15,334 nucleotides of DNA. Origin: Cytophagales bacterium. GTDB taxonomy: Bacteria; Bacteroidota; Bacteroidia; Cytophagales; UBA9547. The DNA lies in contig JANYCH010000016.1 in assembly GCA_025360395.1 (NCBI GenBank), positions 1-15,334 of the forward strand, given 5' to 3'. Below the pieces are notes generated by a model. It worked only from the letters and a program-made list of their open reading frames with translations, was not told where the DNA came from and did no database searches. Shown here in pieces: positions 1 to 6,197 of this stretch (positions within the stretch are counted from its first letter, which is position 1; each line of letters begins with the position of its first letter). Position numbers and translations under genes: made by a program.

Positions 1-1
1 T

Positions 2-1135
2 ACAGGCAAACAAATTTACGATTGTGCGGTAGTGGGAGGTGGCCTGGCCGGACTTTCACTTGCTATTCAACTCGCAAAAGCAGGCAAAGAGGTGATTTTG
101 TTTGAAAAAGACATTTATCCCCAGCATAAAGTTTGTGGAGAATATATCTCGAATGAATCCTGGGAGTTTTTAATAAAACTCGGCCTGCCATTAGAGTCAA
201 TGAACCTACCCAAAATTTCTAAACTGGAGGTGAGTACACCCAGCGGTTTTTTAATAAAACACAACCTTGACTTGGGTGGTTTTGGAATAAGCAGATATGA
301 ACTAGATTTTGGATTATTCAAAATAGCCAAAGATTTAAAAGTAAAAATACTTGAAGCTACAAAAGTAGATGACGTCCAGCTTGTTGATGGAATATTTAAG
401 ATAACTTCTGGGAAGGATTCATATCTATCAAGTGTAGCAGTTGGCACCTGGGGAAAACGTTCCAACCTAGATGTGAAATGGGATAGGAATTTTATTTCCA
501 AGCAAAAAAAGGGGTTAACCAACTATGTTGGAGTAAAATATCATATAAAAACAAATTACCCAGATGATCTGATTGCATTACATAATTTTAAGGATGGCTA
601 TTGCGGGATTTCTAAAATAGAAGACCAGAAACATTGTCTTTGTTATCTGACGACAGCTGATAATGTGAGAAAATTTAAAAGCATCCAGGAAATGGAGCAG
701 ACATTACTTTGGAAAAATCCTCATCTAAAGAAGATATTTCAGGAAAGCGAATTTCTGTTTGAAAGGCCGATGGTAATATCCCAGATAAGCTTTTTATCAA
801 AATCTGTAGAAGAACATAATGTGATGATGGCCGGAGATTCCACTGGTTTAATTGCACCACTTTGTGGAAATGGTATGAGTATGGCATTCAGGGCTTCCAA
901 AATCCTCGCTGAATTATTAATTGAGTATTTTAATGAAGGATACTCTTACTATATGTTGGAGGATAGTTATAAAAAACAGTGGAATAGCAGCTTTTCTAAA
1001 AGATTATTTATGGGCCGGTTTATTCAGGGAATGTTTGGACAGGAGTATATGACTGAAGGAATTATAAGATCGCTTTCCTACTTTCCCTTTATCGTATCTC
1101 AATTGGTGAAAAGTACTCATGGAAAGCCTTTCTAA
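2..1135 (+). CDS. FAD-dependent oxidoreductase, geranylgeranyl-reductase-like family (5' end outside window)
   Basis: Partial gene. The frame is open from the left edge, and the FAD-binding Rossmann motif (VVGGGLAGLS) is encoded around nucleotides 29-58. An internal GTG at 32 sits inside this motif, so it cannot be the real start; the true start lies just upstream of the window. A glutamate about 22 residues after the glycine motif (LFEKD) fits the ribose-binding acid of the beta-alpha-beta fold. The segment PQHKVCGEYIS is the family's KVCGE motif. The second FAD contact is MMAGDSTGLIAPLCGNGMSMA, near nucleotides 826-888. About 378 residues are visible, close to a full-length protein. Relatives include geranylgeranyl reductases and FAD mono-oxygenases; in Bacteroidota such genes often sit next to a type III polyketide synthase and a methyltransferase, which would lie outside this window. 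The family call is firm; the substrate is unknown. It converges on bshB1. Confidence 0.85.
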   Translation, partial: TGKQIYDCAVVGGGLAGLSLAIQLAKAGKEVILFEKDIYPQHKVCGEYISNESWEFLIKLGLPLESMNLPKISKLEVSTPSGFLIKHNLDLGGFGISRYELDFGLFKIAKDLKVKILEATKVDDVQLVDGIFKITSGKDSYLSSVAVGTWGKRSNLDVKWDRNFISKQKKGLTNYVGVKYHIKTNYPDDLIALHNFKDGYCGISKIEDQKHCLCYLTTADNVRKFKSIQEMEQTLLWKNPHLKKIFQESEFLFERPMVISQISFLSKSVEEHNVMMAGDSTGLIAPLCGNGMSMAFRASKILAELLIEYFNEGYSYYMLEDSYKKQWNSSFSKRLFMGRFIQGMFGQEYMTEGIIRSLSYFPFIVSQLVKSTHGKPF

Positions 1136-1186
1136 ATCATTGTTAAATAACTTATTTATTCAGCCCTACTTTAAGTTTTATCTACA

Positions 1187-1900
1187 TTAAAAACCAAGCA
1201 AATCCTTTCCTTCCAGCATTTTGGTTTTTATAAAACCTTCACCAAAAGGAACACTGATATAATGTCCCATTTCCCTGCCTCGTGCTTCTAAGAATTTCCA
1301 GAAAGCTTCTGTTGAAATATAGGTTTGTGGCTCGTCGCTGGTAGGATCATAAAACTGGCTTTTAAAAGCCTTTAAAGCTTCTATTTTTTTATCCCAGAAA
1401 GGCGTGATATTAAACACCAGGTCTGGAACCAGCAATCTGTCCTGAAGATAATGAAAGACATGTTTAGGCCTCCAGGCTTCTTGACACTTACCTTCCCATT
1501 CAGTTTCAATTTTTGATAAGCCAGAATAAAAACAAGCATCAAGGGCAAGGGAAGAGCCCCTTCCATGATCAGGGTGCCGGTCTTCCGGGGCATTGCATAT
1601 TACTACTTCAGGCTGGAAACGTCTTAATTGAGTTATTATTTTCTTTTGGCTATCCTGGTCATTAGAAAAAAAGCAATCAGCCAATCCAAGGTTTAACCTG
1701 GCGGTCAAACCAAGTATGCGGGTAGAATTTGCCGATTCAATTTCCCTTAGTTCGGCAGAACCACGGGTTCCCATCTCCCCTCTTGTCAAATCCAGAATAC
1801 CAACTTTATATCCTTTTGCCAAATGGAACAGAAGTGTGCCTGAGCATGAAATCTCTGCATCGTCCGGATGTGCTGCAATAGCAAGTATATCTAATTTCAA
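1187..1900 (-). CDS. bshB1: Bacillithiol biosynthesis deacetylase BshB1 (PIG-L/LmbE family)
   Basis: Zinc-dependent cytoplasmic N-deacetylase that removes acetyl from GlcNAc-malate, the second step of bacillithiol synthesis. The 237 residues match the usual BshB length. The metal motif AHPDDAE is at residues 10-16 and the second motif RHPDH at 108-112. By comparison with the Bacillus enzyme, H11, D14 and H112 should bind zinc, D13 should be the general base, and H109 should be the conserved active-site histidine; all are present. The TRGEMGTRG segment (39-47), typical of BshB, separates it from generic LmbE proteins. The start ATG fits because the metal motif lies about 10 residues in, as in the family. 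It begins 10 bp after the stop of the universal stress gene on the same strand, suggesting one transcript. The bshA and bshC partners are not in the window. A role on related N-acetylglucosaminyl conjugates cannot be excluded. Confidence 0.93.
   Translation of the reverse strand: MKLDILAIAAHPDDAEISCSGTLLFHLAKGYKVGILDLTRGEMGTRGSAELREIESANSTRILGLTARLNLGLADCFFSNDQDSQKKIITQLRRFQPEVVICNAPEDRHPDHGRGSSLALDACFYSGLSKIETEWEGKCQEAWRPKHVFHYLQDRLLVPDLVFNITPFWDKKIEALKAFKSQFYDPTSDEPQTYISTEAFWKFLEARGREMGHYISVPFGEGFIKTKMLEGKDLLGF
1188..1230. other. Inverted repeat at the junction of two convergent genes
   Basis: TAAAAACCAA (1188-1197) and TTGGTTTTTA (1221-1230) are perfect reverse complements: a 10-bp stem with a 23-nt loop. 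The repeat overlaps the last codons of bshB1 and lies about 50 bases past the stop of the oxidoreductase gene, where a terminator serving either strand would be expected. The large loop and AT-rich stem make it weak, and there is no separate T-tract, so a role in termination is only a guess. Confidence 0.3.
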
Positions 1901-1910
1901 GGCGAAAAAT

Positions 1911-2777
1911 TTATTTATTTTCGGATTTTTTAAGGGTCAACAAAGGGACATTTGTGTTAAATGCTATTTCCTCTGTTTTACTGGCATCAAATAGCTTATC
2001 CCAAAAGCTTCGTTTTAAAGTAAACATTGCCAATAACTCAGGTTTGAAACTTTTGATGTATTTTTCTATCCCATAAACTATATCGTTGTCCTTGTATGTT
2101 TGAACTACATGCAAGGTAAAAACCTGACCAGGATATTGTCGAACCAAGTCAGCGACCAACTTATCTACATTTTCCTGGTTTACTTCAAATACAACAGGGA
2201 TGGTTGGATAAACATGAAAAATTTCGATAGAAGCATTAAAAAGCTGTGCAAATTGAACGAGTTCTCCGATTTCATTATTGACATCACTTAGGTCTGATGC
2301 ATATCCTATCTTTTTTATTGGGCCAAATTGAAAATTAGCAGGCACGGCGATAACCGGCACTTTTGCCTTCTCTATTATTTTGGCTGTATTACTTCCAACA
2401 AAGAATTTAGATAAACCGCTTGCACCAAGAGTACCCATTACAATTACATCAATGTTTTTTTCATTCACAACTGAAAGCAAAGCCTCTTCAAGGCCTGCAC
2501 CATCCCCAATAATATATTCCAGGTTTATATTTTCTCTGGAAAGAGTTAAATTTTCTAAAAGTACATTGGTGTCATTTTTAAGGTTTTCATATTTAATCTG
2601 CTTCTGCCCTTCGTACAATTCTTTATACATGTGCTGTGGGGTACTGGTAGGGATGAGGATCTCAGTCCAATGAAAAAGTATAATTTTAACTGGCACATTT
2701 TCTCCCAATAAAAAAGCAAAATTCAGTGCATGGTGGGCACTTTCGGAATAATCGGTAGGGACGAGAATAGATTTCAT
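1911..2777 (-). CDS. Universal stress protein, two tandem UspA domains
   Basis: A 288-residue soluble protein made of two Usp domains (about 1-147 and 155-283), the common tandem form in Bacteroidota. Domain 1 opens with KSILVPTDYSESA and carries the complete ATP-binding signature G-x2-G-x9-G-S (in GTLGASGLSKFFVGS), followed by VPVIAVP. Domain 2 keeps the fold pattern (IGYASDLSD, then NVPLLTL at the end), but its nucleotide loop (FTLKRSFWDKLFDASKTEE) lacks the glycines, so it probably does not bind ATP the same way. Usp proteins help cells survive starvation, oxidative and other stresses; the exact role here is not shown. It is the first gene of a likely two-gene minus-strand unit with bshB1, which links it loosely to thiol/redox defence. 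It is divergent from the K+ channel gene. Confidence 0.9.
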   Translation of the reverse strand: MKSILVPTDYSESAHHALNFAFLLGENVPVKIILFHWTEILIPTSTPQHMYKELYEGQKQIKYENLKNDTNVLLENLTLSRENINLEYIIGDGAGLEEALLSVVNEKNIDVIVMGTLGASGLSKFFVGSNTAKIIEKAKVPVIAVPANFQFGPIKKIGYASDLSDVNNEIGELVQFAQLFNASIEIFHVYPTIPVVFEVNQENVDKLVADLVRQYPGQVFTLHVVQTYKDNDIVYGIEKYIKSFKPELLAMFTLKRSFWDKLFDASKTEEIAFNTNVPLLTLKKSENK

Positions 2778-2879
2778 GTAATTGTAAATAATTATGTAAT
2801 TATATCGAAACCCTCACAATTTATAACCCCTTGTCTGAATATTTATCTCCAAATGTTATTGCTGTGCATTCTCTAATAA
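2778..2879. promoter_or_regulatory. Divergent intergenic region between the usp and K+ channel genes
   Basis: About 102 AT-rich bases must hold the promoters for the minus-strand usp-bshB1 pair and the plus-strand channel-rqcH pair. I do not see a full Bacteroidota promoter on either strand. On the minus strand, TAAATTG (complement of 2817-2823) resembles a shortened -7 box, and TTTG (complement of 2850-2853) lies 26 bases upstream, further than usual. An 8-base direct repeat ATGTAATT occurs at 2776-2783 and 2794-2801; it may be chance in such AT-rich sequence. The promoter role is inferred from gene layout. Confidence 0.4.
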
Positions 2880-4610
2880 TTGATTAATTTTGAAATCCTT
2901 ATTTTTAGAATTTTGAAAAGAATCGAATCCTTTAAAAGAACCGTAGCAGAGATTTTGGGTCATGGGACAAGGTTTGACCGCTATGCTGTAAAGTTTGATT
3001 TTTTTATTGAAATACTTGTATTGTTAAACGTAGTAGCCATTGTACTTGAGTCTTTCGATGAGATTGACCAAATGTACATGCTTGAATTTGACATTTTTGA
3101 AGCATTTACTGTGATTATTTTTACCCTTGAATTTCTTGGCAGGATGTGGGTATCGGATCTACGGTATCCTGCAAAATACAAATGGCAGGCTTATCGAAAA
3201 TTTCTGTCAACCCCCATGGCCTGGATAGATTTGCTCGCTATTGTCCCGTTTTTTATTCCATTCATCATTACTGCAGACCTTAGGCACATTCGTATTTTAA
3301 GGATAATGAGACTCTTAAGGGTATTTAACTTAAATAAATATTCACAATCCTTAAAGCTGATTAATAGGATAGTAATTGAAAAAAGACTGGAGCTGATGGC
3401 AACATTGCTGTTATTCTCTTCTGTACTTATAGTATCGGCTACGATCATATTTTGGTTAGAGAAAGATGTTCAGCCAGATAAATTCCCAAGTATTCTGCAC
3501 GCTTGCTGGTGGGCAGTTGTTACATTGACAACAATTGGTTATGGCGATGTTTACCCAATAACTGCTTATGGACAATTACTTGGCGGTATTGTTGGAATAA
3601 TAGGGGTAATTATCACCGCTATCCCTGTAGGTATAATTTCTTCCGGCTTTGTCCAAAAAATGGAAGAGACCCAATATAAAAAAAGGATTTCAATAGCCAG
3701 GAAAAAACTCAGGGATGCATTTTATAAAATGTACGTACCGGAAATTGCATGCAAGGTAAGGCGTGGTCAGCTTAGTGTCGATGCAGTGAAAGTAAACCTG
3801 GAGCTGCTGGAAGAAGACATGTATAAAATTGCTGAAGGCAACAATGAATTTAGGTTCAGGTATAAAAAAGTGATAAACCATGGAAGGATAGTGGATAAGC
3901 TATTTCTGGAATACAGGGAGATAAATACCAAATACGGCACTTTTACTAACAGGAACCATCGTTTGGTGATGGTATCCCCAGATTCTCTTAGTAAACAAAG
4001 CATTGGATATTTTGTGTATTGTATGTCTGAAAAGCTCAAATGCAATTATATTTCAAATGAGTTTTTTGGAGATGAAGCTGAAGTTATTGAAGAAAGTTTC
4101 GGAGATAAGGGAGTAGACCCCCGTGGAGCATTTAACTTCAGGCACAACAAGGCTTATTTGCAAAAATTAGATGATGAAGTCCCCTCTGCTTTTTATCAAT
4201 GGCTACATGATCTTGAAAAGATTAAAGCGGAAAACAGCATCTATTTGGTATTCTCAACTTTTGAAAATGAAACTCAGGATTTGGGATATGTGCACCTTAC
4301 TTATTTAAAAAGGAAAAATTTAAAAACAGATACTCTTGAGTATTCCTACAGTGAGTCAGAAAAACTGGAAGAATTTACTTCCGGGCTTGCTCAAAAGGCA
4401 AAATCAAAGTGGGGAAAAGATGTAAAAGTAACCCAAAATGGCAGTGCATTTTCAATTAAGGAAAACAATATATTACTTTTCATAAACGAAACCATCAAGG
4501 CTGATGTGATTGTTATTAATATCAACAAAGAATTTCTTTTAAATGAGAAGCTGTTTTCCCTGGTAGCCATTATGTCTGAATCAATAAAAGAGGAACTTAT
4601 AGGTTTATAA
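2880..4610 (+). CDS. Voltage-gated-type potassium channel with long unassigned C-terminal region
   Basis: Inner-membrane K+ channel subunit, expected to act as a tetramer. With numbering from TTG 2880, segments are S1 about 39-57, S2 68-88, S3 112-130, S4 131-148, S5 169-192, pore helix 204-217 and S6 231-256. S4 has arginines every third residue (R135, R138, R141, R144, R147), the voltage-sensor pattern. The selectivity filter TIGYGD is at 218-223. After S6 comes a hydrophilic region of about 310 residues (265-576), with the segment DPRGAFNFRHNKAYL near 418-432, that I cannot match to RCK, CNBD or another known channel domain. The start is uncertain: an in-frame stop (2877-2879) directly precedes TTG 2880, there is no in-frame ATG before S2, and a promoter-like TAATTTTG at 2885-2892 would favour a later start such as TTG 2913. 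The next gene starts 12 bases after its stop, so the two are probably co-transcribed. Confidence 0.88.
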   Translation: MINFEILIFRILKRIESFKRTVAEILGHGTRFDRYAVKFDFFIEILVLLNVVAIVLESFDEIDQMYMLEFDIFEAFTVIIFTLEFLGRMWVSDLRYPAKYKWQAYRKFLSTPMAWIDLLAIVPFFIPFIITADLRHIRILRIMRLLRVFNLNKYSQSLKLINRIVIEKRLELMATLLLFSSVLIVSATIIFWLEKDVQPDKFPSILHACWWAVVTLTTIGYGDVYPITAYGQLLGGIVGIIGVIITAIPVGIISSGFVQKMEETQYKKRISIARKKLRDAFYKMYVPEIACKVRRGQLSVDAVKVNLELLEEDMYKIAEGNNEFRFRYKKVINHGRIVDKLFLEYREINTKYGTFTNRNHRLVMVSPDSLSKQSIGYFVYCMSEKLKCNYISNEFFGDEAEVIEESFGDKGVDPRGAFNFRHNKAYLQKLDDEVPSAFYQWLHDLEKIKAENSIYLVFSTFENETQDLGYVHLTYLKRKNLKTDTLEYSYSESEKLEEFTSGLAQKAKSKWGKDVKVTQNGSAFSIKENNILLFINETIKADVIVININKEFLLNEKLFSLVAIMSESIKEELIGL

Positions 4611-4622
4611 CATCCCAAAGAG

Positions 4623-6149
4623 ATGCACTTAAACCATTATTTTCTTTCGCAACTTGTTTTTGAATTAACACCTATCCTTACTGGTTCTTACCTGGAAGAA
4701 ATTTTTACACAGCAAAAAGACGAGATTATCCTGGGATTCGCCAAACCAGGAGAAGATTTTTATATCAAATGTCAAACAGGTCCCGGCATCCAGGGTTTTT
4801 CTTTTACCAAAGAATTTAACAGGGCAAGAAAAAACAGCACTGACCTGTTTAAAAAAGCAATAGGGAGGAAAGTAATGGCATTATTCAATACTTATCAGGA
4901 CCGCAGTTTCGGGATAATATTGGAAAATGGATTAATTCTATTTTTTAAGATGCATGGAAGCAGGTCAAACCTCATTCTTTATGAGAGCGGAATTGGCATA
5001 GAAGAATTTCACCATAGTTATGAAGACTTACTTCTGCATTTTGAATATTATAAGAAACCGGAAATATTTTCAATAGAAAACCTTGTCGAGAATGATTTCA
5101 AAATCCAGAAATCACTACCAGCTCTTGGTCCTGAGCCACTTAAATGGCTTGAAAATCAAGGTTATTCCGAACAAAATGAAGATGTCAAAATTGAGTTAGT
5201 TTGCAAAATGCTCGACATACTTCATCATCCTGAATGCTTTTATATTTTAAATGAGAATGAAAAAGCTGTTTTGTCCTTTTTCAAAACCCCACCCCTGTTA
5301 GAAACTAAAACTTCTGCAATAGAAATTGCTAACCTATTCCAGAAATATTACTATACTTTTACCTTAAAAAACAAGTTTATTTCCACTGAAACCAAGCTTT
5401 TAACTTCGAAAAAGGAAAAGCTTGTAAGATACATTTCCAGTTCAAGGCAAAAACTCAAAGAATTATCGGAAAGCAATGTTTCCGAACAAACTGGGGATAT
5501 TTTGATGGCCAACCTTTATAATATTCCTCCTAAAGCTGAATTGGTTACCTTATTTGATTTTTATTCAAATACCAATCGTGATATCAAATTAAAAAAAGAT
5601 TATTCTCCACAAAAAAATGCGGAGAATTATTACAGAAAAGGCAAAAACCTAATCCTGGACCTTAAAAACCTTGAGCATATAATTGAGCAAAAGGAAAAAG
5701 AGCTGGAGACAATAGAAGCTTCTCTTTCAGATATTGGTAATTCAGATTCTAAAATCAAGCAACCATCTAAAGAAAAGGCTACACAACAGGAAAGCTCACC
5801 CTTCAAAAAGTTTGAATTTGAAGGATATGAAATCAGGGTTGGTAAAAGCTCTCAGAAAAATGATGAGCTCTTACAACACCATAGTCACAAAAATGATCTT
5901 TGGTTGCACGCCAGGGGCTATGCCGGGTCCCACGTAATAATTAAGAATATACCTGGAACCCAGGTCCCCCAAACAGTGATTGAAAAAGCAGCATCGCTAG
6001 CAGCTTATTATTCCAAAGGAAAAACTAACAACCTTTGCCCGGTTATAGTCACTGAAAGAAAATTTGTAAGGAAGGCTAAAGGCATGGCGACCGGGCAAGT
6101 CATAGTTGAAAAAGAAAAAACAATGATGGTTATACCTTCAGGATTTTGA
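4623..6149 (+). CDS. rqcH: RqcH/NFACT-family ribosome quality control protein
   Basis: Homologue of bacterial RqcH (eukaryotic NEMF/Rqc2), which binds the obstructed 50S subunit with peptidyl-tRNA and recruits Ala-tRNA to add C-terminal alanine tails that mark stalled nascent chains for degradation. It has the family order: NFACT-N (about 1-190), a middle region with two coiled-coil-like helices (about 256-290 and 336-373), and NFACT-R (about 395-508). The Asp-Arg pair needed for tailing in RqcH (D97/R98 in Bacillus) appears as D93-R94 in YQDRSFGIIL. The SNLILYE segment near 115-121 is the usual NFACT-N strand. NFACT-R contains HKNDLWLHARGYAGSHVII, the D-x-W-x-H and GSHVII hallmarks. At 508 residues it is somewhat shorter than Firmicute versions. 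The key residues predict activity, though tailing in this lineage is inferred. It lies 12 bp behind the channel gene. Confidence 0.88.
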   Translation: MHLNHYFLSQLVFELTPILTGSYLEEIFTQQKDEIILGFAKPGEDFYIKCQTGPGIQGFSFTKEFNRARKNSTDLFKKAIGRKVMALFNTYQDRSFGIILENGLILFFKMHGSRSNLILYESGIGIEEFHHSYEDLLLHFEYYKKPEIFSIENLVENDFKIQKSLPALGPEPLKWLENQGYSEQNEDVKIELVCKMLDILHHPECFYILNENEKAVLSFFKTPPLLETKTSAIEIANLFQKYYYTFTLKNKFISTETKLLTSKKEKLVRYISSSRQKLKELSESNVSEQTGDILMANLYNIPPKAELVTLFDFYSNTNRDIKLKKDYSPQKNAENYYRKGKNLILDLKNLEHIIEQKEKELETIEASLSDIGNSDSKIKQPSKEKATQQESSPFKKFEFEGYEIRVGKSSQKNDELLQHHSHKNDLWLHARGYAGSHVIIKNIPGTQVPQTVIEKAASLAAYYSKGKTNNLCPVIVTERKFVRKAKGMATGQVIVEKEKTMMVIPSGF

Positions 6150-6175
6150 TTATAAAAGCTATACAAGTACATTTG
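6145..6175 (+). promoter_or_regulatory. Bacteroidota-type sigma promoter for the T9SS-substrate operon
   Basis: TTTG (6145-6148) and TACATTTG (6168-6175) are separated by 19 bases. They match the -33 TTTG and -7 TAnnTTTG consensus of the Bacteroidota primary sigma factor at good spacing. The -33 box overlaps the stop codon of rqcH. Transcription would start near 6180, giving a leader of about 16 bases before the ATG at 6198. Confidence 0.65.
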
Positions 6176-6197
6176 AAATTAGATCCTGTCCCATACT

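Noticed and set aside
32..34. GTG as start codon of the oxidoreductase
   Set aside because: It falls inside the FAD-binding glycine motif, and the frame continues with a typical strand (IYDCAVV) back to the window edge.
115..522. 135-codon minus-strand ORF opposite the oxidoreductase
   Set aside because: It lies wholly inside a gene with clear family motifs, and its translation shows no recognisable domain.
1145..1157. AAATAA-C-TTATTT as a terminator hairpin
   Set aside because: All pairs are A-T and the spacer is one base, so a stable RNA hairpin would not form.
3767..4045. 92-codon minus-strand ORF opposite the channel C-terminal region
   Set aside because: It is antisense to a continuous plus-strand frame; its low-complexity Ser/Leu content is typical of a shadow.
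5734..5937. 67-codon ORF inside rqcH
   Set aside because: It overlaps the NFACT-R coding region in another frame and shows no domain of its own.
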